Positions 47,564-59,542 are shown, counted from the stretch's first letter. The stretch: 64,000 bases of DNA from Kalaharituber pfeilii (GCA_015179045.1 WHUZ01000108.1:124001-188000); one strand, 5' to 3'. Numbers and translations: made by a program. The notes: generated by a model not told the origin, from the letters alone.

Positions 47564-47929
47564 TACATCAATATGGTGAGGCAAACGGTGTAGGGAAGGT
47601 TCAACAGCATCCACTGCCTTGCACAGGATATCGGTATCTAGAGCTGGCGGAACGAGGTCTCAAGGGCAGTCTCAATGGTCAAATGTCAAGAAAGGGTCAT
47701 AAAAAAGAAGAGTAGTTTGCCTTGTCTGTGCATATCTGGTCTGTCTATCTATATCTGCGTGTCCATCCTTGCCTGTCTCTGCTGTCTTCAGTCCTATCTT
47801 CATCAATTTATAGACCACCTCTACCTTCCAACCAAACCTATACATCCATATCTCGCTTCTTAAATGTAACTCACTTCCTCATCATATGTATGTATCATCA
47901 TATGGCCTTACCGATGAGTACCGCTCCGG
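47564..47929. other. 3' flank of the MFS gene
   Basis: No further gene is seen. It probably includes the 3' UTR and the start of a LINE remnant. Confidence 0.35.
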
Positions 47930-48287
47930 GCCGCGTTTGGCCTTGTTCTTCTCATCGGTTCCGTGGTCACCACCACAACGGGCGTTTTAATGCTCACTGT
48001 GACCAGCTCAGCGGTGGTGTACTTGGCGGAAGAGTCAACGATTGAGAGAGTACGGCTGGGAGCAAAATGGTTGAGGGTCTGCAAATATGAGTCGGACAGA
48101 CGTAGGAGATAGGAGATAGGACTTGTTGACTTGTTGACTTCTTCACCCGCATCATCATCGTGCGCCTCGGGCTTCACATTTGACTACCTGTTATTTATTT
48201 TCCTTTATTTTCTATGTACTTAAATCGCCATAGCCCTTAGGGCGGCTTGCGATAAATGATATATTAAAAAAAAAAAAAAAAAAAAAA
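47930..48287 (+). mobile_element. LINE family A copy with ORF1 end
   Basis: It contains a frame-shifted end of ORF1 (AVVYLAEESTIERVRLGAKW, then LRVCKYESDRR and a stop), 3' UTR, a hairpin of the ATCGC/GCGAT type at 48225-48253 and poly(A). The 5' boundary was not resolved. Confidence 0.7.
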
Positions 48288-48350
48288 GCTCACTCAGTCA
48301 CAGTCAAATAAAAAAAAAAAAAAAAAAAGCTCACTCAGTCACAGTCAAAT
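48288..48350 (+). repeat. Direct repeat of 22 bp around a pure A-run
   Basis: GCTCACTCAGTCACAGTCAA (and two more bases) is present at 48288 and again at 48329. Only about 18 A residues separate them. The structure is that of a retrotransposition with poly(A) as the only insert, directly downstream of a LINE. Confidence 0.85.
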
Positions 48351-48461
48351 AAATATATTGGAATCATTATGCAAATATTTAATTACAATTGCCTGACAAA
48401 AGTTCACCCGCCAAGCCAAACTTACAATACTATCGGATGAGTCGTATGTTTCGTCTCTAAT

Positions 48462-48513
48462 ATCGCCATAGCCCATAGGGCGGCAAGCGATCACTGATAT
48501 AAAAAAAAAAAAA
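48462..48513 (+). mobile_element. 52-bp LINE family A micro-insertion
   Basis: The target duplication CGTCTCTAAT lies at 48452-48461 and 48514-48523. The hairpin is of the ATCGC/GCGAT type. Confidence 0.9.
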
Positions 48514-48786
48514 CGTCTCTAATGTTTTGGCATCCATTGTACATTCGGGGGCCCCAGCTTGGGTATATATCACTCCTATCATAATCAAACCTACTACGCC
48601 TTTCTTGCCCGTTTCTCAATAATTCCGTCGGTGGTCGAGACCCAAACTCCGTCCCCATGATGACTGCAGTGGAGAACAACCACCAGCGAATTCGAGAGGC
48701 TGACATGCATAACATACCTGTAAGTATGTATGTAGTACCGTTGCCGAATATCAACGCCAATCTAGCCTCCGCAGCAATGGAGCTTA

Positions 48787-49492
48787 TGGTGCCGGAAGTT
48801 AATAATCAACATGAAATTTGCGACACAACCAACGCAACACAAAACCTATCAGCAACCACAACCTGATATGAACTAAGGTAGAAATATCAAAAATCTATAC
48901 TATTTGAGACGCTCTATCATTCTATGATATTTTCATGGCAAAATCTTTATTTAGTAAAACTGAAAAGGTTCAGAGTTTTTTTTACTTTCTTAGGAAATGT
49001 AGAAAATGTTACATGCCAAGCCCCATACAAATGGATTAGTCATCGACGCGCCTCTGATTTTTGCAAGCCTCTGTACTAGTCTCGTAACCAGAAGCTGACT
49101 ACCTCTGTACCATATTGATGACCATCCTTATATGCCTGCATAATACGAAGACACTTATTATAATAACGCCAAATAGAGATATCTGAAATAGAAAAAAGAG
49201 CCTTGGGTACCGTATGGTTTCTCGTAGACCTGCAATAGAACACTCACAGTTCTCACGAGCATATTTCTTTGCTGCACCCCAATTTAGTTCTTCTGTTATA
49301 TCTATTAGCTTTATTCTTTCTAATTTAACACTCTGGAAAAACCTTCTATGAGTGGTGCGAGCGCGGGACGTAAAGCGAGCGTGTAATGCGACCGTGTAAA
49401 GTGATTGCAAGCAGCAAAATGACACATTTGGTGCTGCTTACTAATGCTGGCCGGGAATGTTACAACATGTTGATTATTAACTTCCGGCACCA
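48787..49492 (-). mobile_element. T1 DNA element, best copy (706 bp)
   Basis: TA at 48785-48786 and 49493-49494 flank TGGTGCCGGAAGTTAATAAT and its inverted counterpart. The minus frame (49099-49425) encodes the transposase end: LNWGAAKKYARENCECSIAG, then GLRETIRYP, interrupted by what may be an intron or insertion, and resuming VLCRHIRMVINMVQ. It keeps more of the transposase than the other copies but lacks the catalytic core. Confidence 0.8.
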
Positions 49493-49494
49493 TA

Positions 49495-50983
49495 TTTGCT
49501 AAGTCTCCACATGCTGTGTGGTTCTATTTGCCAGAATAAGCACTAGTCAAGCCAGATTAAATGAACACTAGATGATTCGGCTGGTACTACTTAATACATT
49601 TGCCTCCACGCGGCCATTGAACTCACACAATTCTTTTCATAAATTTAAGGATTTTACAACGCCGACACGGTTCCCCGCACTGTTCTCTTGCGCGGAAATG
49701 TCCAACCATTGTCGAAAGTAAGTGCCACTGGATTGTACTAGCGTACTCTACATGTAGCGTACTATATTGCTACGGCGTCGCACCTTCTGCAGCAAGATTG
49801 CGACCCGTTACACCCTCAGCACGCAATCTGGTATCTACAGCTACTCCGTACACCCGTTCGGTGCCCTAAGGATTATGAATAGATTCGAGATTGCGGTGCC
49901 GAAGCTCCGATTAGGTAAGCGAGGCACAAGTGATAAAAATTCATGTGCAGGTTGCAAGCAAGATTCAAGCTTTGCCCCGAATTAGACCAAGTTCTTGCCG
50001 TGTGTTTATATTGAACTAATGCGTATAGCTGAGGTTTCAAGCGGAAACTACGGCAGCCACGATTTCACTAGAGCCGTTTCGTGCGAAACTAAACTGTGAG
50101 TTTCCGCCCGCAAAAATTAAACGGCGGTGAGTATAGCTACGTATTATTTTGGTTGCTACAGCATGACTGCATCACACACATTATCACATTACGAAGACAT
50201 CGGCACCGCTAACTCAACGCTGAAGAAATCCTTATTCCGGACCTCTTATTGAAAATTGGAATGGAAGTAGCAGAGTGCATATTTCTTATTTTACAGTAAA
50301 CCCCTATATGAACATTAGCATTGCAAAGGAAATGCATATTTACAGGAAGTCTATTTTACTGCAAAGTATTTCACATAGTAGCCGTGTCCCTGCATCTGTT
50401 CAGGAGTCTATGGTGCAAAGCCGATAACTGTGATAATTGATAAATTCAGCATTAAGTAGTGGTCTTAAAGTTTTTTTTTTTTTTTTTTTTTCCTTCTTTT
50501 TATTTTCGCACCATGAGAATGTAACAAAAAAATCTGAAGTTTCCGATATTTTCGCACTGCATAGCCGTACCGGTAGTTAAGTAGTTTAGGGTCTAAACTA
50601 TTTGATACGACCTACTGCAGGGCCTAAGACATAGCATGCCAATACAGATGCTACGGTTACACTTTAGAAGCAGAAGTTCTCCCTGTCAGTAGCATGTATG
50701 CGGGTTATGTGACCCAGGAAAAGAAAAAGTTGCACAGATGGACTCAGCCCTTTGTCCTCCATACTATAGGTACTGACATTTTGAAAGGTTCAGTCCCTGA
50801 GGGATGTTCAATCAACTGCGGTGGAAATGAAAGAAACGAAGAAAAGAAAACCTTTCAGCTTATGCTATTTTTGCGAGTTCTGTTCCTTGATGTTTGTTTT
50901 TCTCGTGGCACTCTGTCCACCTAGATTTAGCCCCTATCGGTATTCTGCTAACTACTACTTCTTTACGTGCCCTCACAAATCCT
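49495..50983. other. Intergenic, nothing recognised
   Basis: A run of about 22 T at 50471-50491 lacks the LINE hairpin. Several short ORFs (49767-49985, 50694-51072) have no recognised domain. Confidence 0.35.
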
Positions 50984-52131
50984 TTTTTTTTTTAAATTTT
51001 TTTTTGTTAATATCATTACTCGCATGCCGCCCTATGGACTATGGCGAGGTTAAGTACATAGGTAATAAGTAAAGAAATAAGTAAGTGCATAGGTAATAAA
51101 TAAAGAAATAATTAAATAAATCCCCCCGTAGAGAAAGTTGCTTTACGAGACTGAAGATGAGTAATCAGTGATCTAGTCCTCCAAGTATCCCATCAGTTTC
51201 ATAAGGGAGTCCCTGTCCCCGCCCTCCAGGGGCCTGGCAATGTCGTCCCTTGCCCCTGGCCATATCCTGTCCTTCCATACCCGGCATTTCTCCAGTAGAT
51301 GTGCCGTTGTTTCTTCTCGTTCCCCGCACCATCGGCAGTCCGGGCCGTCGCTTTTTCCCTATTCTGTAGCGCCAGGCTCGTAGTCCTTTGCCGCCCGAGA
51401 GTCCAGCCATCGTCTTCAGGTGGTGTCCCAGTCTTTGAAGTGGTTTGTAGCTTAGTGGCAGATGGCTTCTCTCTTCTGCTCTGTGCACTTTTGCTGCTTG
51501 TCGTAGCCCGGGATCCGTGACGATCTCGTCTTGGTATTGGAGGCATGTGCCGATCTTGGCTGCTTTGTCTGCCTCCACATTGCCGTGTAATCCTTTGTGT
51601 CCTTTTACCCATAGTACGGCTACGTCGCTCTCCCCTTGGGCTAACCTCTCCTCCCATGACGTCCTGAGTGCGTTTGTTGCGCCGTCTGGGGATGGGTACC
51701 CTTGTGCGATCTTCTGCATTTTCTGTATCGCCACCTTGGAGTCTGTTACGATCATGATTTCCGCCTCGTTGGCTTTGAGTGCCCTCGGCGATCGCAAGTA
51801 ATTCCGCGTCGTTGACTGTGGCTCTGGTTCCCATGTAAGTCGCCGTTTTGGTCATGCCCGAGTTCACCCCCACACCTGCTTTTCCGTCTATTCTGCTCCT
51901 GTAGGTGTAGATGCTGGTCCATTCCTCGTCCTCTTCGTCCGCGGTCCGTCGTTCCCACTCCTCCTTTTCGGCGTCCGCTGTGAGGGTGGGTAGAACGGCC
52001 AGGGGCATGGGGGTCCCGGTGTCGGAGCGAACCCCTCAGGTACCGATGGCCCTCTTCCGTGTTCTCCAGAGGCTCGTTGACGAATCTGAGTGTTCTCACC
52101 TCCACCTTTGTCCACTCCCCTTCTGCGAAGG
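50984..52131 (-). mobile_element. LINE family A copy with most of the RNase H domain
   Basis: TCACAAATCCT (50973-50983) and TCACAATTCCT (52132-52142) are the slightly diverged target duplication. ORF2 is split over two frames: SIYTYRSRIDG (the first acidic motif, with Asp replaced in this copy), NDAELLAIAEG, then after a shift IMIVTDSKVAI and WVKGHKGLHGNVEADKAA. The knuckle region is frame-shifted. The hairpin and T-run are at 51000-51050. Confidence 0.85.
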
Positions 52132-52142
52132 TCACAATTCCT

Positions 52143-53766
52143 TGGAGTTGGTGGAGTACCTGTCCGTTGTCAGGTTACGTCATATGAGATAAATTTTCAA
52201 TTTCTTGATAAGGAAGGATGATTGCACTTTAGGAATTGCAGAATACTGCAATTCCGTGATCTACATGACCCAGCTATTATGACCTCGTGATGCAAGATTA
52301 ATTCGGCTACGGAACCATCCTCAAATGATAATCATTTCTTTGACCGGAGGTGTCACTGGAAACTGTAAACATCCTTATGAATGCTCAGGACGGCTTGTTC
52401 TGAACTTATACTTGCATGTTACAGAGGCGCGAACTAAATTCTATTCGCCTCAAAGGGATACTTCGAGTTGTACTGTGCGGTGCCGTCTCGCCATAGCCTA
52501 AAAAGGCGGCACGCGAGTAATGAAATAAAAAAAAAAAAAAAAAAGTGCGGTGCCGTGCTGAGTGTATGTACAAGTGCGAATGTACAAGCAAGGCGAGAAC
52601 AACTGATGTTTGTATGTATTAAATGTAGTCGAAGGTGTTCGGTAAGAACATAAATGCAAGCTATGTAGAGAATAGGCAAAAGTTTATAAGGGAGAGCTGA
52701 AGACAGGAATAAAGAACTGAACGTTGAATAGAAGAACCAGATGTGTAGGAACGAACAGAATGTTGGGAACGAAGAGCTGTACAGAATCACCGCCTCTTAT
52801 ACTGTTGACTGACCAAATACCTCTTTCTAATCACACTTCCTTCCAGCCTTACCCTCATTCCCAGTATTCGCTTACCGTACAACCCACGTGACCTGCGACT
52901 TCCTTGAGCCCAGCGCCGCGGATAGAATAATCTTGTTACCCGTGTATTAGGCCAGTACCCTATTCAGACGACAAGTCCAGTGTTTTCCCAGAAGAAATAG
53001 TGCCCAGAAGTCAAGCAATCCTCCAAAATGTTGTCCTATCTTGCAGGTATGAAGCTAAAATCTTATTTTGTGTCAAGTAGTAGCTTATTGCAAACAATAC
53101 TTCAGCAGTTCCCTGATATGGTTGCTAAAGCACTTGAAGAAACGGTATTAAATAGCTCCAATCCAATGATTACTGTTATGGGCCTTGTCGTAGTATTGTA
53201 CCCCTTGTTGTGGGCGACCATAAGAACGTCCTAGTGCCATGGCGGAGCTGTGACCGCCTCGCATGAGCCATGCATATTACATATTACTTCTATGTATGAG
53301 ATACTAACTCTTCTCTACTTTGCACCTACTATCTAGACCTACAAGAGCATCTATCGTACTAGCTGTAAGTAAGGCTCAGAAAATAATTCTGCAAAAGTTA
53401 GACCTTTAAGTATCTGTTCTCCCTAAATAAGTATGTTACCAAAACCACTCCATCTGAAAAATTTCTGTATGCTTAGACAGGGTTTCAAAATAGGTTTCTA
53501 TAAGTATCTAGATGCTTTGTACTTAATTTGAAGTCAATTGGTTAAGTTGTTGAATTTTGAGAGGTCATTTATTAGTTACCTGAAGGTGCGCAATATTCTG
53601 GTAGAACACAGTATTTTCATGGTTGATAAATACCTTACCAAGTGCAAAAACCTAGGGTGAGTGATAGAAACTAGTACGACGTATATGAAGTATGCTAACT
53701 ACGAGTAATATTTATTAAAAGCTGTGAAGTTGTCGAACTTTCTGCAGTCTTTTTATCCCTTTCTTC
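52143..53766. other. Intergenic, with one LINE micro-insertion
   Basis: Apart from 52487-52544 there is no recognised feature. A 68-codon ORF (53028-53234) has one possible membrane segment but no other support. Confidence 0.35.
52487..52544 (+). mobile_element. 58-bp LINE family A micro-insertion
   Basis: The perfect target duplication GTGCGGTGCCGT lies at 52475-52486 and 52545-52556. The inner stem is GCC/GGC with a larger loop. Confidence 0.9.
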
Positions 53767-54284
53767 AGATGACTAGTTCGACTTGTTGAAAAGGTCCATA
53801 CCTATAAGCTGAAGGCGAAGCTGGAATTGGGTATCCAGTTTGGTACTAGTGGAGACACAGCAGCAGCAGATCTGGAAGCAGCTAGCACTTCGAATCAATC
53901 GAAAGTCACCAATCTTAGAAAGCAATTTATTGAGGCAGGTGTAGAGTGACTGATGAGAAAATTATGCAGAATGCAAAGAGTTGGAGGAATGACATGATCC
54001 AGGCAATACTGAGAGAGTTGCCGATGGAGAAAGTCATGTTCAAAGTGGCCAATCCAGCTGTCTTCAACTGGTATGTCCGTGAATTTGTTTTTTGTTTTTT
54101 ACTTTTTTTAATATCAAATAACCCCGCTCATCGCTACTTGCTATGGCAGGACAACTTTGGTGTCGATGTTAATTTGTTTGTGGATCACTCGCAGATTATA
54201 CAGTCAAAATGCTTGAGATATGGTATTTGGGGTAAGGCCGATATGTTTGGGGAGATTGTGAGCTATAGAGAAAGGCTTCCATAG
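53767..54284 (+). pseudogene. Phosphosulfolactate synthase (ComA)-like gene fragment
   Basis: Frames read LVEKVHTYKLKAKLELGIQF, then GTSGDTAAADLEAA, and after a break at about 53948 they read DEKIMQNAKSWRND, then PMEKVMFKVANPAVFNWYVR. After a LINE family B tail the frame continues GVDVNLFVDHSQIIQSKCLR, YGIWG. This order and the VNLFVDHSQ...RxGIWG end are typical of the ComA family (a TIM barrel that, in archaea, joins sulfite and phosphoenolpyruvate). The segment between the two halves lacks about 8-10 expected residues and shifts frame. The N-terminal half is absent upstream. In fungi the role of this family is not known to me. Confidence 0.65.
54085..54150 (-). mobile_element. LINE family B 3' end inside the ComA-like fragment
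   Basis: A T-rich run is followed by AATATCAAATAACCCCGCTC and GCTATGGCAGG, the complement of the family B end. Flanking repeats are too diverged to set the exact limits. Confidence 0.6.
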
Positions 54285-55598
54285 ATATGCTATATTTGCA
54301 ATTGCTACTATGCTGGTTATAACCTAAAGTCACATGCTATAGTGTATAGGATAAACCCAGTTCATAAATGTCGCCGTTAGCATACAATTGCACATGTACT
54401 AGTTGTATTGGAAATAAGCTATCCTACGATTTCCATTACAGTAAATGAATTACAGGTATATAAACTATTCAGGAACAGTCATTCTGGACATTACAGTCAT
54501 AACAAGTTCGGCCCAGTCTTTCCACTCCGCGTAGGTTGAGTAGCATAGCCAATTCGGTAATACCTTGATAGGTTCTCTGGCTCGTAAAATGGCATGCTGG
54601 CAGCCATGATAAGGGAGAGCGTGTTTTACGATTCTGTGAGCTTACGAAACATCTTGCTAATGCGTATTGCAGTGTGTGAAACATTCACCGAGACCTGTGT
54701 AGAGTTTTTCTACATTAGTGTGCAAAATCTGTGCAAGATCATTCAACATAATTAAGAAGTACCAATCATAGGGTAGTATATTAGGGGCATTCAGACCGAG
54801 GAATTTTAGTGTTTTAAATTTCCTATTTGACTTTAGAAGCGCGGTTTCAGTCCTCAGGTCATATTGTAGTGCAGACCAATTCGGATATCTTCACTGAGAT
54901 ATGGGGAGGAATATCTGGTCTACCAGCTCCAGATAGTCTAGAGACTGAGTTCAAGGATACTATTTTGATAATGATAGAGCGGGTCATGTGTCCAGCTATA
55001 TTTGACAAAACTGAATCCTGTCAGCTGGAATGAGGGTAACAGTTCGTAGTTTTTTTGAAGTCAGGCACTCATTAATTTTCAGCTCAGCGCGAAATTCGTA
55101 TTTTGATTTGTCATGGTTTTGATAAAGAAAATTCTTTATTTATAAAAGAGTTTCACTTGACACTTTTGTTCTCTGGAGATCGGAATTTTGTTTGAAATTG
55201 TCTCAAAATTCCTATTTCAAAATATCTGCGAAATTCTGCACTGAAACACATAGGCCTGAGAACCTCTGAATGGACGTATGCACAAGGGTAAATATGCTAA
55301 GTAAGCTACCTTACATCTGAATGGACGTCGTGACTGGTTACTTCTGATTCATCATATTCGGGGTCATTCGACTTGCAGCAAATATTGTATCTCTTGAAAA
55401 AAACGGCCATCCTGCACAAGGATTGTAGAGCCATGCAGCAAGCAAATTGAATAAAATCGCTACTTCTATGCCTTCAGCAATAGAGATGTCACCTCAGAAT
55501 GTTAATCTCAGCTCACTCATTATGACCAGGGAACACGACGGGACATGTGAACCATGTGTGCCCAAATCGATTTGCCTTCACCTACAACAAGCTTTCTA
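54285..55598. other. Intergenic, nothing recognised
   Basis: ORF 54827-55033 (68 codons) reads plausibly (for example HIVVQTNSDIFTEIWGGISG) but I do not recognise a domain. It could be a further relic of the ComA-like gene or of another gene. Confidence 0.3.
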
Positions 55599-55662
55599 AT
55601 TTTTTTTTTTTTTTTTTTTTAATATCATTACTCGCGTGCCGCCCTATGGGCTATGGCGAGGT
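55599..55662 (-). mobile_element. 64-bp LINE family A micro-insertion
   Basis: The target duplication AAGCTTTCTA lies at 55589-55598 and 55663-55672. Confidence 0.9.
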
Positions 55663-55672
55663 AAGCTTTCTA

Positions 55673-56338
55673 CATTGAAACCGATACTAATCCAACACCT
55701 ATTCGCTTTTCTGATTGTCCATGCGACCAAATCGTTCCTCGGGCTGGTTATCGGTCGTCGGTCATCATTAATCAACAGTAATTCAATCCTAAGCTCCCTA
55801 CCACAAGCCATGGTGTTATCCCCTGTCACTTCCTATTCTGGATTCAGCTACCTCCCCCATGACTGCTGCGGCTGCTACTGTATCAACATCCTGATAAATC
55901 TGATGAGCAAGCTGATAGCGTCTGCCGAGGTTTATCAGATCTAACGCAGGGCCACCTTGTGCGTCGTCGCACGGGCTCTATAGGTGCTTAGGTAAGATAG
56001 AAGCTTGAAATTCGACTGCAAACTAATGTCAAGAATGCAATCAATAATCAGAATTAGTAGACCAGTCAGCCAACATCAAATACAGACATGAACCGAGAAC
56101 TACCATGAGCTCTTCAGGTGACCGAATTGTCAGTTTGTTTCGGCACGCCTGCATGGCGACAGCGTCCTTCTATGCATAGAACACCAATGTGCAGAAGAAA
56201 AAAAGCTGGCGTACGCAGACATGCCTGCAGCCACGTATGCAGCTGTCCAAGGATTGAAGACGCACCTACAGTTGTAACCATCGACAAACGCTTCCTGGCA
56301 GAAAGAAGCTAATGCACACTACTGGGGTACTGCACACT
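55673..56338. other. Intergenic, nothing recognised
   Basis: No domain was recognised on either strand. Confidence 0.3.
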
Positions 56339-56425
56339 TTCTGGATACCAGAACAAAAACTTACTATGAGTATAAATGGTTCTCAAGTGGGCTCGAATTG
56401 AAGCCAGAGCATTGGGGTAAGTGTA
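56339..56425 (+). repeat. Repeat family C, copy 3 (short)
   Basis: It shares TCTCAAGTGGGCTCGAATTG and CAGAGCATTGGG with 4686-4866 and the complement of 56885-57065. Confidence 0.5.
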
Positions 56426-56527
56426 TCATGCAAGCCTTATCCCCCAGACTTTCTACGGGTCGCTGTATATATGTGTTTCTATTTTATCGCCTTAGAGATT
56501 TTCCACGCATGCTTTTACACTGCATAG

Positions 56528-56707
56528 GAGACCGACTTACAATGGACTTGGTGGACCGTTAGTTATCCGAGACCGGGTGGAATGTTGGAGGGTTCATAAC
56601 TGCTATCTTTCCTTTATATTTCTCTTCTTTCTTATGTTTCCCATGTACCTAATCTCACCATAGCCCACAGGGCGGCATGTGAGTAATGTATAAAAAAAAA
56701 GAAAAAA
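56528..56707 (+). mobile_element. LINE family A 3' end (180 bp)
   Basis: TTTTACACTGCATAG (56513-56527) and TTTTACACGGCATAG (56708-56722) form the target duplication. The hairpin at 56655-56683 has the paired variant CTCAC/GTGAG. Confidence 0.85.
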
Positions 56708-56884
56708 TTTTACACGGCATAGTAGCCCAGAATTGCCTTGCATATGCATAAGTGATGTATGCTTCAATACGAGAGTGCAGTTCTCTACAAAATAGTGTGA
56801 GCACCACCAAACATCCTATAGTTCATGGAAATAGGCAGCAGAGTATGCAGCGAGGTCAATAAGATATTAGGATAGAATCATTAA

Positions 56885-57065
56885 CACATGGCAACTTGAA
56901 AAATGTCCAGCATAGGATTTTATATACGCCAAAGAAGTCATCACTTTATAAGCCTTTAAAATATGTGGAGGATAATTTAACATATTCTCCCATGCTCTGA
57001 CATCAATTTGAGCCCACTTGAGGACCATTTGCACTCATAGTAACTTTTCGTTGTCGTATCCTGAA
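56885..57065 (-). repeat. Repeat family C, copy 4
   Basis: It is the complement of the 4686-type sequence. It is followed by short GTGCGCAATATTC(C/G)GGTA-like repeats at 57065-57112, which may be subterminal repeats of the element. Confidence 0.5.
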
Positions 57066-57141
57066 AGTGTGCAATATTCGGGTAGTGCGCAATATCCCGG
57101 TAGCGCACATTACCACTAAAATCGCGACTCCACCAATATAT

Positions 57142-57713
57142 AAGTTAATCAACATGTTGTAACATTGCCGGTCACCATTAGTAAGCAGCACCATCTGTGT
57201 CAATTTTGCTGCTTGCAATTGATGAGCAATCGCGCACCCTTCAGCCGTCGCTTTGCACGGTCGCTTTACACGGTCACATTACATATTGTTTTATTTTATC
57301 CCCGATTTTATTGTGAAATGAATTTCATAGAACTATATTGGGGTGCAGCTAAGCAATATGCTCATGCAGTTCTCATTATGCAGGCACATTACACAGGCTT
57401 CAATAATCATGTGTATAAGAATCCCCCGCGCCGCGGTGCGGAAGGGGGAACTTCTTCGATGACTAATCCATTTGTATGGGGCTTGGCATGTAACACTTTC
57501 TACATTTCCCCAGAAAGTAAAACAGCTTCGAACCTTGTCAATTTTACAACGAATAAAGACTTTGCCATGAAAGTATCATAGAATGATAGAGGGTCTCAAA
57601 TACTGTAGATTTTGATATTTCTACCTTAGTTCATATCAGGCTGTGGTTGCTGATAGGTTTTGCGTTGCGTTGGTTGTGTCAAATTTCATGTTGATTATCA
57701 ACTTCCAGCAGCA
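57142..57713 (+). mobile_element. T1 DNA element, copy 5, with transposase remnant
   Basis: The left terminus is truncated (AAGTTAATCAACATGTTG) and the right terminus is degenerate. The plus frame at 57317-57360 reads MNFIELYWGAAKQYA, the transposase C-terminus. Confidence 0.7.
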
Positions 57714-58474
57714 TAGCAAGTTGAATAAGTACAAGTACGTAAGGACAATAAGAATAAACAGTTATCAGATTTTCCATCTCCCCGTCCAGGCGATCGGGCG
57801 ATGGAGGAGCGACATCGAGCGATCAGGATTTTGTTATCTGATTTTTGGGCGCGCGCGATCGGGAAGCGCGGGGCAGGATCTGGGGGTATGCAAGGTATGA
57901 GTATTGCGAAATGGGCTGGATGGAAGAGGGCGCTCGAGGTGCAGGGGCGAGGTAGAGGTAGAAAGTGATAGTCGTGAGGACTTGCTAGGTAGAAAGGTTG
58001 GCATCGTTGAGCGTGGAATCAATTGGTGGGAATTGGTAGTCTTCAGGGAGACTTGTTTGTTCCCATTGTGTCGGAATGATACAACCCGTAGAGAGAGATG
58101 CATTCTGCCACTCACGTTGTTGATGAGGATGCTATTCTCATCCGCAGGGTCAATGTAATATTCTAAGTAGAGGATATGAAGATATGAACTGTCCCAAAGG
58201 AAAATCAATCATAGTGTTCAAAAAAGATGCATGGTCAACCAAGGCCACAGATCATTCGCTTTACTATGCCTCATCCTGTAAAAATATTATCGTTACTGCT
58301 ATTCTTTAAATTTATGCACAATTAACTACGATATCTAACGAGTGAGAACCGCGTTTGGTATTCAAACCAATGAATGGTATTCTTTCGTATGTACATAAGT
58401 AATCAGCAGAATCTTTGCGATTTGGGAGGCAGTTTATGAAGCGATAGGCTGAGTCAATGAGCTGGTGTGTAGAA

Positions 58475-58654
58475 TTATCAGATTCTCCGTCCCGCTATAG
58501 GACATTTGCATCATGCGCAGAGGAACTACATGTTCCGCGGTAGTCTGGTTACAGGGTCGTGGCAACCAGATTACAATTTCTTCGAGAATCCTCCGAACGA
58601 ATCGCCTCGATGAACTCCCTGAGGCACGATTGCGGTGGCTTTGGAATCTGATAA
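58475..58654. repeat. 180-bp segment bounded by TTATCAGATT inverted repeats
   Basis: TTATCAGATTCTCC at the left and GGAATCTGATAA at the right face each other. A similar pair bounds 58961-59119. This may be a small inverted-repeat element; no target duplication is evident. Confidence 0.45.
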
Positions 58655-58960
58655 GAACGAATGGGGACATAGGATAATCTAGAGACCTTCACCTCACTGG
58701 TGAGTAACTACAAGAGAAGTGTGTTAGTTTTTTACGGCGGTGATCAAACTGACGGATGATCAGGCAGACTAAGTCGGTTGTTCAAATAATAACAGAAAAG
58801 AAGGAAAGGGAATAAGCGTGAGGTGAGAAAGAGACCTTCGCTGCGATCAGACTAATCTAACCTAGATTTAGTTCCTTGTATGATACTCGCCATTTATTAC
58901 TGGAAAGGAACCTCAATATTGGTGAGATTAGAATCTGATAAGACACTGTAACCAACATCA

Positions 58961-59119
58961 TTATCAGATTTTCCGATTTGCTGATAACACCCAGAGGGAA
59001 GTCCAACTCGGGCCAAGAGGACGAGACTAGCCAAGAGGCTGAGAACGTGACATAACCAAGGAGCTCGCGTCGATGAGTCTCTCCTCAGGAACGATTTGAG
59101 AGAAAGGGGAATCTGATAA
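58961..59119. repeat. 159-bp segment bounded by TTATCAGATT inverted repeats
   Basis: TTATCAGATTTTCC at the left and GGGAATCTGATAA at the right. It has the same ends as 58475-58654 but the interior is different. Confidence 0.45.
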
Positions 59120-59542
59120 CCGAAATTAGTTATGGATATCGGAGGAGGAAATGGTTGCCAGCTACACGAAAGTTTAGGTTGTTAGGTGCACATGCACAAC
59201 CTGACATATCCCCATCCACGAAGAGGAGGCATTCGATGGTAATAGCATTGCGTGCAATATTTAAACTGTGTACACTGGAGCAACTAGACAGTAATGTATA
59301 TCTGCACTAAAAATACCATGGCAGCCATCCTCAATGAAATTCATACCGCAGTACTAGAGATTCAGAAATCGCTAATACAATTGAAGAACCGAGTCACTAA
59401 CAAAGAAATAGGGTCATCGCTTCCATAAATGGGACGCCCGAAACTCCCTATGGAAGTTACCAAATTCCATTTGTTTGAGCTCAGAGCTGTTTGGTTGAGC
59501 AACTGTTTATGAAAGCTTGAGTCTTCGCCTTCGGTGATACTG

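Larger units (their letters stand above)
57714..59542. other. Intergenic with an inverted-repeat cluster
   Basis: No gene is recognised. The region contains six copies of TTATCAGATT or its complement (57762, 57834 with one change, 58475, 58645, 58932, 58961, 59110). ORFs 57834-58208 (minus) and 57904-58158 (plus) have no recognised domain. Confidence 0.4.

Noticed and set aside
53028..53234. Small membrane protein of 68 codons
   Set aside because: One hydrophobic stretch only, with no homologue or splice support.
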